Shown here piece by piece: positions 36,542 through 45,560 of a stretch of 49,693 bases of DNA. The stretch covers positions 1 through 49,693 of the forward strand of contig NVUB02000007.1 of the NCBI GenBank assembly GCA_002401775.2, given 5' to 3'. The number at the start of each line of letters is the position of its first letter. Position 1 is the first letter of the stretch. The notes under the pieces were generated by a model, which saw only the letters and a program-made list of their open reading frames with translations, was not told where the DNA came from and ran no database searches. Position numbers and translations under genes: made by a program. The DNA comes from Ectothiorhodospiraceae bacterium. Lineage in GTDB: Bacteria > Pseudomonadota > Gammaproteobacteria > SZUA-152.

Positions 36542-37597
36542 TTATTTCTCAAGCAATGTTCCGCTCGGTGTTTCCGGCAAGCGCGGCATGGCGATGACAG
36601 GGAACTCTCCACTCAACCCATTTAAAAACGCCACAATGTCTGTCACTTCTGTGCTTTTTAGCTCTTTGTTAAGTTGTGTTTTAGCCATAACCCGCACCGC
36701 TTCATCCAGGGTTTGTACTGAACCGTTGTGGAAATAAGGTGCGGTAAGTGCAACGTTACGCCAGGTGGGTACGCGCCACATATTTTTGTCGCTGTTGTCT
36801 TTGGTCACTTCATAACGCCCTAAATCCGCTTTGAGCTTGTATTGCTGGTCATATTTGCTGGGAAATGTGGGGAATGTTTGAAAGAAACCCTGACCTACCG
36901 GCAACGCGGCGGGGCCTGCGTAGTTTGGCCCGGTGTGGCACGCGGTGCAGCCTACTTTTTTAACCAGCTGCATTCCTCGTTTAGCGGAGGCAGAAAGAGC
37001 TGACTTATCGCCTTTCAGGTACAGGTCTACTGCTGAGTTTGGTGTGATGAGTGTACGTTCAAAACTGGCAATTGCTTTTGCCAGGTTATCGTAGGTCAGT
37101 GATTTTTTTCCACCAAAGACTGCTTTGAATTGCGTGACGTATCCAGGGATTTGCTGCAAACGTGCAATGACAGCCGCTTCACTGGGCATCCCCATTTCCA
37201 CACCTGCGAGGATGGGGCCTTTGGCCTGGTCTTCGAGGCTGGCGGCTCGGCCATCCCAAAATTGAGTTGACAGAAATGCTGCATTCCACACGGTGGGGGC
37301 AGAACGTCCGCCGCGTTTGTCGAACACACCAACAGAGACTGGACGGTTGTCTGTGCCGTTGGCCATAACACTGTGGCAGGAATTGCAGGAGACGGTGCCA
37401 TTTACTGACAAACGTGCATCAAAATATAACTGCTTGCCAAGCTCTACTTTGGCGGGTGTGGTGGGGTTATTGGCGGGGGATGGGGCCGTTTCGGGCAATA
37501 CGTCAAAGGCTGTGGCGGTGCTGGATGCAACCAATAGCACACCCGATATAATTGTGGCGGGCAGTGATAACGATAAGGACTTGAACGTGATACTCAT
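36542..37597 (-). CDS. Dihaem cytochrome c peroxidase
   Basis: 351 residues from the ATG at 37597 (MSITFKSLS), with GAGG about nine bases upstream. Signal peptide to about residue 30, so periplasmic. Two CxxCH haem sites: CNSCH (about 71-75) and CTACH (about 217-221), in the layout of the CcpA/MauG family, including LYFDARLSVNGTVSC and FWDGRAASLEDQA. It would reduce H2O2 with electrons from cytochrome c. A related MauG-type oxidase role cannot be excluded. Followed by its own terminator. Confidence 0.92.
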   Translation of the reverse strand: MSITFKSLSLSLPATIISGVLLVASSTATAFDVLPETAPSPANNPTTPAKVELGKQLYFDARLSVNGTVSCNSCHSVMANGTDNRPVSVGVFDKRGGRSAPTVWNAAFLSTQFWDGRAASLEDQAKGPILAGVEMGMPSEAAVIARLQQIPGYVTQFKAVFGGKKSLTYDNLAKAIASFERTLITPNSAVDLYLKGDKSALSASAKRGMQLVKKVGCTACHTGPNYAGPAALPVGQGFFQTFPTFPSKYDQQYKLKADLGRYEVTKDNSDKNMWRVPTWRNVALTAPYFHNGSVQTLDEAVRVMAKTQLNKELKSTEVTDIVAFLNGLSGEFPVIAMPRLPETPSGTLLEK

Positions 37598-37713
37598 CAA
37601 CAATTTCCTCTGTGGAGTGTCGTCGGGCTTGAGAGCCTCGACTCAAATCGGTTAAAATTAGAACAGGTCTAAATTGTACACTGTGCCATTAGAACCTATC
37701 TAATATTTAATCA

Positions 37714-38484
37714 TCAGATCTTCTCCCTCTCCCAACCGGCCATGAGTTGTTGCCAGTCAGCGTCCTGAAAGTGAAAGGGGGCGTGTAAGCCCGATAATTT
37801 ATCGAGAGAACGCTTCAATCGCATCAGATTCGCCATTTGCCAATTGCGCGCTACGGGCCGTATTTCGCCTTTATCAAAATCAATTAACCACACGGCTACA
37901 AGCGCCTGTGGAACCGTTTCTTCCTGCATTGGCATGTTTTCAGGTAATATTTTGTTTAATAAAATATTATGCGCATTGAGGTCAGCATGAAAGACACCCG
38001 CATCATGGAAGCGCCGAATGCTCTGGCCTATAGCCCTCCATTGAGTTTCTGGCAAACAGGCCGCCTGCACTGCCTGGCTTAATGAATGCGTATTCGTCAA
38101 ACGACGCATGATGAGGTCTGCCCGATAGAACGCCCCTTGGGTTACTACTCTGGCAGCAATTGGCTGCGGCACAGGCAGACCCTGAGTCGTCAGGTCGGCT
38201 AACAAATGCCATTCTCGCCAAGCGCGGGTGTTGGGCAAAGTGGAGCGCCAGTACCGGTCTCCCAATAAACGTGCGACCATGCCTCCCCGTCGGTAATGCC
38301 GCAGCACACATTCTTGACTGGCAATTTCCACAAAATGGGTGGTACCCCGGCCTTGAGCACTGCCCCGTATCAAACCGTCACGGGCCAGTGCTTCTGCGTC
38401 AAATAGACGCAGTTCAACATCGTTCATTTGGTCTGCATCGTAGAGAATGTGCTGCGAACCTTCGTGCTTTTCGGTAGGATTCAT
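37714..38484 (-). CDS. kdkA: 3-deoxy-D-manno-octulosonic acid (Kdo) kinase
   Basis: 256 residues, protein-kinase-like fold. The core matches KdkA: HYRRGGMVARLLGDRYW near the N-terminus, catalytic loop VFHADLNAHNILL and metal-binding IDFDKGEIR. KdkA phosphorylates Kdo on lipid A in the inner LPS core. It is divergent from a GT9 heptosyltransferase gene 106 bp away, in agreement with LPS core synthesis. Ribosome site before ATG 38484 is weak. Confidence 0.9.
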   Translation of the reverse strand: MNPTEKHEGSQHILYDADQMNDVELRLFDAEALARDGLIRGSAQGRGTTHFVEIASQECVLRHYRRGGMVARLLGDRYWRSTLPNTRAWREWHLLADLTTQGLPVPQPIAARVVTQGAFYRADLIMRRLTNTHSLSQAVQAACLPETQWRAIGQSIRRFHDAGVFHADLNAHNILLNKILPENMPMQEETVPQALVAVWLIDFDKGEIRPVARNWQMANLMRLKRSLDKLSGLHAPFHFQDADWQQLMAGWEREKI

Positions 38485-38590
38485 CGTTTTAGTTATAAGA
38501 CCTGTTTTTACTAATGAGTACGCTTGGAACGCTTAGAATAATTAATCCATTTCGCCAAATTTGAAATAAAGAAGCCCGCCGTTGCCAACC

Positions 38591-39682
38591 ATGCCGCCAA
38601 ACACGTCATCCCGTTCACTCCCCTTTAGCCACGCCCCCAAACGGCTGTGCATTTTACGTCTGTCTGCGGTGGGAGACATTTGCCATGCGGTGCCTGTAGT
38701 ACGCAGTATCCAGCGCCAGTGGCCCGATACGCACATTACCTGGGTCATCGGAAAACTGGAGGCTTCTCTGGTGGGAGACCTTCCCGGTATCGAGTTTATC
38801 ATCTTTGATAAGAGCCGCGGCTGGCGCGCATATTCTGAGCTGCGAAAATCAATACAGCAATGCCTTAATGGCCAGCGCTTCGATGCACTGCTGCAAATGC
38901 AGATTTCCATCCGCTCTAGCATCGCCAGTCTGTTCATTCCTGCCGATATTAAACTCGGCTTCGACAAGGAACGCGCTAAAGATAAGCAGTGGTTATTCAC
39001 CAATACACGCATTGTAGCAACACCACGCCAGCACGTTATGGATGGATTGTTTGGCTTTGCGCACACCATCGGCATTACCGACCTCACCCCGCACTGGGAG
39101 ATTCCCCTTCCTGATGCAGCACACGCTTACGTGACACAACAATTACCCAACGACAAGCCGGTGCTGGCCATCAGCCCTTGCTCGAGCAACCGCGCCCGCA
39201 ACTGGCGCAACTGGGGTGCCGAAGGTTATGCACACGTTGCTGACTACGCCACACAAAAATACGGTATTCAGGTCGTGCTCACCGGTGGCCCCGGCCAAAT
39301 GGAAAAAGCCTACGGTGAAAAAATCTCGGCGCTTTGCAAAACACCTCCCATTAATCTCATTGGCCAGACTAACCTGAAACAGCTACTTGCGATCATTCAA
39401 CGCGCCGATGCCATTATTACCCCGGACTCCGGCCCTGCACACATGGCCACTACCGTCGCCACGCCGGTAATCGGCCTATATGTTACGTCCAACCCACAAC
39501 GCACTGGCCCTTATTTAAGCCAGCAATGGGTGGTGAACAAATACCCGGAAGCGTTAAAGGCTGAGGTGGGGAAGTCTGTCGATGAGGCCTCTTGGGGGCA
39601 ACGTGTACGAAATGCGGAGGCGATGGCTCGAATTTCGGTAGGGGACGTTACGGCAAAACTGGACGGGCTGTTCGGTAAGTGA
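38591..39682 (+). CDS. Glycosyltransferase family 9, heptosyltransferase
   Basis: About 363 residues from the ATG at 38591 (an in-frame TTG at 38582 is less likely). GT-B fold enzyme that adds L-glycero-D-manno-heptose to the LPS core. Typical blocks: RLCILRLSAVGDICHAVPVVRSIQ, then SPCSSNRARNWRNW and ITPDSGPAHMATTVATPVIGLY for ADP-heptose binding. It resembles WaaC/WaaF-like enzymes, but I cannot tell which acceptor is used. Divergent from kdkA; hldE and gmhA, which make its donor, are at the right edge of the window. Confidence 0.88.
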   Translation: MPPNTSSRSLPFSHAPKRLCILRLSAVGDICHAVPVVRSIQRQWPDTHITWVIGKLEASLVGDLPGIEFIIFDKSRGWRAYSELRKSIQQCLNGQRFDALLQMQISIRSSIASLFIPADIKLGFDKERAKDKQWLFTNTRIVATPRQHVMDGLFGFAHTIGITDLTPHWEIPLPDAAHAYVTQQLPNDKPVLAISPCSSNRARNWRNWGAEGYAHVADYATQKYGIQVVLTGGPGQMEKAYGEKISALCKTPPINLIGQTNLKQLLAIIQRADAIITPDSGPAHMATTVATPVIGLYVTSNPQRTGPYLSQQWVVNKYPEALKAEVGKSVDEASWGQRVRNAEAMARISVGDVTAKLDGLFGK

Positions 39683-40038
39683 TGCCATGTACCACCAAAG
39701 ACTGTCTCGTAGGTCGTGTAGGGTGGGCACGCTTTTGGTGCCCACGCGGAGAGTGTACCCCGTAACCCCATTCATCAAAGACCGAATAATGGGTCGCCTG
39801 GTCCTAAGAACACTTTCCGCGTGGGCACTATAAAGCGTGCCTTTATGCCCCAGAGGGTACACCCTACGCTACTGTTCAGTAAGTAATGACTGTACCATCT
39901 CGTAGGTCAGGTTGCGAAGCTACCTGACGCGGTTGTAATAGGGGGTTGTAATAGGGGGTTGTAATAGGGGGTTGTAATAGGGGGTGACGATAGAGAGTAG
40001 CGGTAGAGGGTGGCCTTAACGCTTTGGCCCGCCTCTTT
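39683..40038. repeat. Repeat cluster: inverted element, tandem 13-mers
   Basis: Three repeats sit side by side. (1) An element from about 39,718 with perfect 13-bp arms gtgcccacgcgga (39738-39750) and tccgcgtgggcac (39816-39828), flanked by gtagggtgggc and by the 32-bp repeat shared with 36,438. (2) gtaggtcaggttgcgaagct (from 39902), repeated at 46,321. (3) ttgtaataggggg in four perfect tandem copies (39933-39984) plus two decayed copies (39985-40010). Confidence 0.85.
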
Positions 40039-41235
40039 CTACGCGTCAATTTTCCCCAGGAAATGCTGGAACAGCTCTGGGTCTTGTTGTTTGAGTTGGG
40101 CGCGCAATGTCATAGCCTCTCCATCTTCAAGCCCAGCTTGAGCATTCAGATTATTGTGTTGCAACTGAAACATCGTGCGGTAACTGGCAGGGCAATCCAT
40201 TTCATTATCTGGCGCGCATAGCGAATGAATTAAACCCGGCTTTTTGATGAGCAACCAGGCGGGGAATGCTGTGGCGGGTAATTCCAGTTCTACATCAAGG
40301 AAATCCTTCCATTGCTGTCTCAGTACATAATCGCTACTGTTTTCCAGTTCGTCGCTCTCTTCTGGAAACTGCCAACACACATAAAACCAACTCTGTAAGG
40401 CTTCAGCTTGTAGGCGTAACTGCTCACAGGATTGTGTGTGGCGTAGCAATAAAACAAGGTCTGTTTGCCAGTGAGGTACCTTCTCAACGGCCTCACAAAC
40501 CACTTTCCAATCCATGGCCTGTGATGCAGAGTAACTGAGGTGTAAATCGCTTTGCGCTGGCAAATAAGCCTGTCCTTGCAAGGCAGTCGATAGACGTCGC
40601 CACAGGGGGATTAACAGGTTTCGGCTGCCTTTTCCCAGTAGCATTTCGGCAAGGGGGGTCAATGTTTCCTGCAAGGCGCTGAGTTCAGCAGAGACATCTT
40701 CAACGGCGTTCCCCATACTTTCTGCAACTTCGACCAAACATTCAAGTTCACCCAAGCGGGCATGGTCGGGGGCCGTGTCGTACAGGCCTTCCAACAAGCG
40801 TCGTGCTTCTGTGGCCTTACGATCCTGCAAAGATTTCGTGATGCCGTTAAACAAACTGGTCGCTGGGGAGTCACTGAATAGATCCAGCTGTGGCTGGTCT
40901 TGTGGTTTTCGGTAACTACTGTGAAAGCATTGATTAAGGTGGCTGTTTTCACTGAAACACAGGGCTTGTGAGGCATCGCTGCGCCAGTTTTTGTAATGAA
41001 TGATCTCAGCTTGCCAACCCCGTTGTTGCAGGTATTTCTCGGCATCGGTCAATTGTTGTTGAATATGCTCGGGGTCGCCAAATAATGCTTCATCCAGCGA
41101 TGCCATTTCGCCATTGCGCCAGGCTTCGTAATCGGCGTAAAGCAAGCGGCCTTCCCTCAATAGAAATTCCAATGGCAGGTACTCTCCCTGTTCAAGCAAG
41201 AGTTGGTCGACCTGATGTTGTATATGCTGGCTCAT
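40039..41235 (-). CDS. Conserved hypothetical protein near the SNF2 helicase
   Basis: 398 residues, soluble, no signal peptide, mainly helical with many Leu/Gln/Glu. It has an N-terminal block LLLEQGEYLPLEFLLREGRLLYADYEAWRNG, a middle region with TPR-like helix pairs (ATEARRLLEGLYDTAPDHARLGELECLVEVAE), and many Trp in the C-terminal half. No domain recognised with confidence. It lies 390 bp downstream of the helicase gene on the same strand; the repeat-filled gap argues against a tight operon. Confidence 0.65.
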   Translation of the reverse strand: MSQHIQHQVDQLLLEQGEYLPLEFLLREGRLLYADYEAWRNGEMASLDEALFGDPEHIQQQLTDAEKYLQQRGWQAEIIHYKNWRSDASQALCFSENSHLNQCFHSSYRKPQDQPQLDLFSDSPATSLFNGITKSLQDRKATEARRLLEGLYDTAPDHARLGELECLVEVAESMGNAVEDVSAELSALQETLTPLAEMLLGKGSRNLLIPLWRRLSTALQGQAYLPAQSDLHLSYSASQAMDWKVVCEAVEKVPHWQTDLVLLLRHTQSCEQLRLQAEALQSWFYVCWQFPEESDELENSSDYVLRQQWKDFLDVELELPATAFPAWLLIKKPGLIHSLCAPDNEMDCPASYRTMFQLQHNNLNAQAGLEDGEAMTLRAQLKQQDPELFQHFLGKIDA

Positions 41236-41624
41236 GAGTGTGTGCTTTTCCGGCGATTACTGCCTGGTGCCTGGTCTGTCTGCGGTGTGTGTTAATAGTA
41301 GTTAAAAACGGGTATCACAGTCTACCCAAACACCCGTTTTCTATCATCTCTTGCTTAGGAATAGAAATTAAATAACTCATACCATTAGCATCTCTACTTC
41401 AGCGCGTCTTCGCCTAATGCGCCTACTTTTGGCGCCCGTTCATCAATCACAAAAGCTCGAAACAAGAGCAACTATTCCTGCACTTTTTCTCAATCAGAAC
41501 GAACACCACCAAAAGTAGGCGCTCTTAGGCGACAGTAGGCGCTTCTCTTAAGGAGCCTACTGTTGGTAGGCGAATACGCACTAAATCAGAGCGCTACTTA
41601 TAAAAGTTATATGATTTCCATTCC
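41236..41624. repeat. Dispersed repeat carrying a nested insertion
   Basis: 41432-41595 is a copy of the 9801-9895 repeat (shared: tcaatcacaaaagctcga, attcctgcactttt, tcaatcagaacgaac, cgaatacg, gagcgcta). This copy is split after gaac by about 67 bp (accaccaaaagtaggcgctc to gttggtagg) that contain inverted aagtaggcgc/gcctactgtt units. The same unit also appears just outside, inverted, at about 41,419 and at 5607. Confidence 0.75.
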
Positions 41625-44600
41625 TTAGGCGCCTGACAGCGGTCCAAATAGCGCGTCCAGATCCTGCTCGTTCCACTGCGGTTCGCTGCTCTCACCACTC
41701 TGGTATAAACCATCGGCCAGGTCCTGCTTACGTTTTTGCATGGCCTGAATTTTCTCTTCCAGTGTGCCTTCACAAATCAGTTTGTAGACAAAAACGGCCT
41801 GCTTTTGGCCGATACGGTGGGCGCGATCCGTTGCTTGACGTTCCACCGCAGGGTTCCACCAAGGATCGTAGTGGATAACGGTGTCCGCCGCGGTGAGGTT
41901 CAAGCCCACACCACCGGCTTTCAGGCTAATAAGGAATACCGGAACATTACCCTCTTGAAATTCTTTCACCGGGGTTTCCCGGTCGCGGGTCTGGCCGGTC
42001 AATTTGACGTAGTGGATATCGGCACGGTTAAGTTCTTGCTCGATAAGCCCCAGCATGGTGGTGAACTGGGAAAACACCAAAATACGTCGGCCTTCTTCAA
42101 CCATTTCCGGCAGCATATCCATGAGCATCTCCAGCTTGGCCGATGTCTTTACGCTACTGGCGAGTGCCTTTGCGCTTTTGCTATCCGCTTCTTCTACATT
42201 CATTTTCACCAGGCGTGGATCGCAACACACTTGGCGCAGTTTCAGCAGGGCATCCAATACTACAATGTGGCTGCGTCCCACACCCTGACGCTGAATTTCC
42301 TCTCGCACACGTTTGTGCATGGCTAAACGCACCGTTTCATAGAGTTCACGCTGTTTGCCTTCCAAGACCACCGATTGAGTAATTTCCGTTTTGTCCGGAA
42401 GCTCCGTGGCGACTTCACCTTTGGTACGGCGCAACAGAAAAGGCCGAATGCGCTGACTAAGGCGCAGTGCCGTTGCTTCTTTGCCGTGTTTCTCAATGGG
42501 CGTGCGGAAATAGCGCCGGAAGGCTTTGCTGGTTCCCAATAAGCCGGGTAGCAGAAAGTCGAACAGGGACCACAACTCTCCCAGATGATTTTCCATGGGT
42601 GTACCCGTGAGGCACAGGCGGTGGCGGGCATCAATTTCACGAACAACTTTAGCAGCCTGGGCTTTGGGGTTTTTAATCACCTGGGCCTCGTCCAATATCA
42701 GCAAATGGTAGCGGCGCGCCAACAGCGCTTCTTTGTCGCGTGATAAGAGCGGGTAGGTGGTGATGATAAGGTCATAATTATCAATATCGGCAAAGTGTTG
42801 TTTACGCTCAGGCCCGTGCAAAACCAACACCTTTAGCTGTGGCGCAAAACGCTCTGCCTCGTGTCGCCAGTTGAACATCAAACTGGTAGGCGCGATGACC
42901 AGACAAGGGCAATCGGCTCGCCCCGCTTCATTTTCCAATAACACATGGGCCAACGCCTGAACGGTCTTGCCCAGCCCCATGTCATCGGCAAGAATACCCG
43001 CTAGCTGGTATTCACGCAGGAACTGCAGCCAGTCCAAGCCTTGTTGCTGATAAGGACGCAGACTCGCTTTCAGTCCTTTTGGCGGGGTTACTTCAGGAAT
43101 ACCATCCAGTTCACGCAAACGCTGGGCGAGTTGTTGCACGTCCTCGTCACCCAGCCACTGCAGATGCAAACCGTCATCATCCTGGCCCAAAGCGGTGAGG
43201 CGCGCCAACTGGAAGCGGCTAAGTTGAATGTTTTCCACCTCCTCCACTGAACCGTCATACATCTCATAGAGCATTTCTAACAAGGGTAAAACATGATCCG
43301 CCGGTAACCGTAACAAACATTCACCCGCCTCCCCATTCCCATTCCCATTCCCATTCCCATCATCGTCATCAGCTTCACGGGTGTCAGGACTGTCATTGGG
43401 GTTAAAAGACACCACAAAAAACTGGCCTCCCATCGCTTCCGAGTCCGGTAAGCCGCGAGGATATTGGCGAATTATGCCCAACAGAATCGGCAACAAATCA
43501 ACCTGCTGGCCATCCACCGTTACCCCTAGGGCAATATCGAACCAATCCTGCTGATCCAGCGGTTCGACATTACACGTCCAATCGCTGGCCTCAAACACTT
43601 GGTGGCGGAAATGCTCATACTCAATCTGCCACCCCTGAGTTTTTAAGGTCGGGGCATCCTCCACCTGGAAATCCATCCATGTTTCAATATCATTATCTCT
43701 ACAGTCTGACGTGAGCGAAAAACTGTCCTCTCCAGCCTCCAGCCCCCACTCTTCAAGCGCACCGAAACCTAACATTCGAAGCTGTTCTACAGCCTCTACC
43801 TCTGCCTTTTCATCACGCTGAACCTGAACCAGCTGACCATCACTGAGGCAGGTCGACGCCCCGTTATGGGCCATTCTAACGCCGTCATTGTGCGCATTTT
43901 TACCATAAATAAAGCTCAAGCAGGCCATATCGTAAGACTCTATCCAGTCCCCCCAACGCTGCTCGTCCAGTGTCGTCAACCGTAAGCAAGGTATCGGTTT
44001 ACTGTGCGCCAGTGTCTTAATATCAACACCCTGCAAGAGAGGAACCGTCGCATCCGGCCACGCCTTGGCTAGCGCATCGTTAACCTTTTCGATCTGGCCC
44101 GGTACCACCGGTTCCAGATCCACCATTTCAAAAACCAGCGCCATGGGTAGCTCACAGTCCAGCGGCCCACACTCGCCGTTTTCATCGTCGTAATACCAGA
44201 ACGGAGTTACAGGTAGTACCCTGCCAGCTTCTGGAGTCACCTGCCATTCTCCACGCTGATTGCCCATATCATCAATATCCCACTGAAAATCCAATGGCCG
44301 GGATGCGCCAATACTGAGTGGCGTTCTCCCTTCAGCATTCCCGAAAAAACACCGTTCGGTCAGCAGCAGCCTTTCCAGCATTTTCGCAGAATGCTGGCCC
44401 GTGAGCGTGAGGAAATTTGTATCTACCGTACGAGGCAATCCGTCCAATTCTGCCAATAGTTCCTGATCAACCGGTTCCAGGTAACGGGCGGGCGCAGCAC
44501 GGTTGATGCGTCCCACATCAAAGGGGCGCACGGCAGAATATTGGCCATTTTGTTGTCCACGTGCCACCACCATTTCCACCGATACACCATCATCCTTAAC

Positions 44601-45029
44601 CTGCAAAAAGTAGAGCAGTGCTTGCGGGTTTTTGGGCGAAGGCTGGGATTGGGATTGGAACGAGGACGGAAGTTGAGCGTCAGCTCGTGGAAACGGAATA
44701 TCACTCAAGCCCGGCAATGCCTCGCGGTCATCCAATGCTTGCAATAACACCGCCGCGACATGTTCACAGTTTTGTTTTACATCGCAACTACATTCGCCAT
44801 TAATGACCAGCGAGCCCTGCTCATTACTGGTGCGTATATACACGCGTAACAAACGGTTTCCCGGCCTTGGAATAATGGCAGTGATAAGCTCACCACCCCG
44901 TTGAATGGTGGGTGCTGTCACCCGGCCTTCAGTGAATAATTGCCAACCTATACTAAATCGCTCGGCAGAAAGTTGTTCTGCTACATCTTTTGCAGTAAAT
45001 ATCATCCCGGCATTATAACCCATACCCAT
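41625..45029 (-). CDS. SWIM-domain SNF2/RapA-like helicase
   Basis: 1134 residues. A SWIM zinc finger (C80-x-C82, C88-x-H90, in GECSCDVKQNCEHVAAVLLQ) is followed by a large unassigned middle region and a C-terminal SNF2 ATPase: DDMGLGKTVQALAHVLL (about 683), LLILDEAQVIKN (about 780), LCLTGTPMENHL, and helicase C-terminal motifs including LISLKAGGVGLNLTAADTV and RAHRIGQKQAV. Such proteins remodel DNA-protein or RNA polymerase complexes; the target is unknown. A DDDDGNGNGNGNGEAGE stretch is coded by a hexanucleotide repeat at 43335. M9 at 45005 is an alternative start. Confidence 0.92.
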   Translation of the reverse strand: MGMGYNAGMIFTAKDVAEQLSAERFSIGWQLFTEGRVTAPTIQRGGELITAIIPRPGNRLLRVYIRTSNEQGSLVINGECSCDVKQNCEHVAAVLLQALDDREALPGLSDIPFPRADAQLPSSFQSQSQPSPKNPQALLYFLQVKDDGVSVEMVVARGQQNGQYSAVRPFDVGRINRAAPARYLEPVDQELLAELDGLPRTVDTNFLTLTGQHSAKMLERLLLTERCFFGNAEGRTPLSIGASRPLDFQWDIDDMGNQRGEWQVTPEAGRVLPVTPFWYYDDENGECGPLDCELPMALVFEMVDLEPVVPGQIEKVNDALAKAWPDATVPLLQGVDIKTLAHSKPIPCLRLTTLDEQRWGDWIESYDMACLSFIYGKNAHNDGVRMAHNGASTCLSDGQLVQVQRDEKAEVEAVEQLRMLGFGALEEWGLEAGEDSFSLTSDCRDNDIETWMDFQVEDAPTLKTQGWQIEYEHFRHQVFEASDWTCNVEPLDQQDWFDIALGVTVDGQQVDLLPILLGIIRQYPRGLPDSEAMGGQFFVVSFNPNDSPDTREADDDDGNGNGNGNGEAGECLLRLPADHVLPLLEMLYEMYDGSVEEVENIQLSRFQLARLTALGQDDDGLHLQWLGDEDVQQLAQRLRELDGIPEVTPPKGLKASLRPYQQQGLDWLQFLREYQLAGILADDMGLGKTVQALAHVLLENEAGRADCPCLVIAPTSLMFNWRHEAERFAPQLKVLVLHGPERKQHFADIDNYDLIITTYPLLSRDKEALLARRYHLLILDEAQVIKNPKAQAAKVVREIDARHRLCLTGTPMENHLGELWSLFDFLLPGLLGTSKAFRRYFRTPIEKHGKEATALRLSQRIRPFLLRRTKGEVATELPDKTEITQSVVLEGKQRELYETVRLAMHKRVREEIQRQGVGRSHIVVLDALLKLRQVCCDPRLVKMNVEEADSKSAKALASSVKTSAKLEMLMDMLPEMVEEGRRILVFSQFTTMLGLIEQELNRADIHYVKLTGQTRDRETPVKEFQEGNVPVFLISLKAGGVGLNLTAADTVIHYDPWWNPAVERQATDRAHRIGQKQAVFVYKLICEGTLEEKIQAMQKRKQDLADGLYQSGESSEPQWNEQDLDALFGPLSGA
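43335..43358. repeat. Hexanucleotide repeat (attccc)4 inside the helicase gene
   Basis: Four perfect copies of attccc. On the coding strand they give alternating Gly-Asn. Changes in copy number keep the reading frame and would only alter linker length. Confidence 0.85.
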
Positions 45030-45179
45030 ATTTCTCAGATACCACCCAGTATTATTTCTGTGCGCTAATAAGGCCCGCGAAACATTAACAATGCTCCACT
45101 ATTGATAATTTACGAATCAATCAGTAGAAAAGGATAGCCAACACCTGCACCAGCACCAACGTAATAGAAAGGAGCCAAA

Positions 45180-45478
45180 ATGGCTTTTGAAAGACTTGTA
45201 GGCTTATTTGTCACGAATGACGGCCTCTACCAACAATACCGCGAAAAATTGTACCCCCTGCTACAAAAATATGGCGGAGACTTTGGCTATGTCTTTATTG
45301 TTTCTAAAGTGTTAAAACAAAAACCAAAGAACCCATAAATCGCGTTTTTACGCTTTATTTTAAAGACCAGGATTCGCTAAATTCTTTTTTTGCCGATGAA
45401 AAATACCAGGAAATCCGCCGCACCTATTTTGAACCATCAGTCTCAGCAACCACGGTTATTTCAACCTATGAAAAATAA
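45180..45478 (+). pseudogene. DUF1330-like gene split by a one-base frameshift
   Basis: AAAGGAG stands just before the ATG at 45180, and the first 52 residues (MAFERLVGLFVTNDGLYQQY, then VFIVSKVLKQKPKNP) end at TAA 45336-45338. The sequence continues in another frame as INRVFTLYFKDQDSLNSFFA, then EYQEIRRTYFEPS-like sequence to a TAA at 45476-45478. Adding one A in the A-rich stretch (aaaacaaaaaccaaag) gives one protein of 99 residues with the DUF1330/dimeric alpha-beta-barrel pattern. Either a loss mutation, a sequencing error in an A-run, or programmed slippage. Confidence 0.75.
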
Positions 45479-45560
45479 TACGCCAGAAAGACCGCATGCA
45501 AGTTAGTGGTACAATACGCAACATTTCCAGCTTCACATAATTCTTCATAGAGATAACACA

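Noticed and set aside
38542-39087. 181-codon minus-strand frame opposite the GT9 gene
   Set aside because: Antisense of a well-conserved heptosyltransferase; no ribosome site.
39933-40010. CRISPR array
   Set aside because: Repeats are 13 bp, directly adjacent without spacers.
41736-42326. 196-codon plus-strand frame opposite the SNF2 helicase
   Set aside because: Antisense shadow of the conserved helicase motifs.
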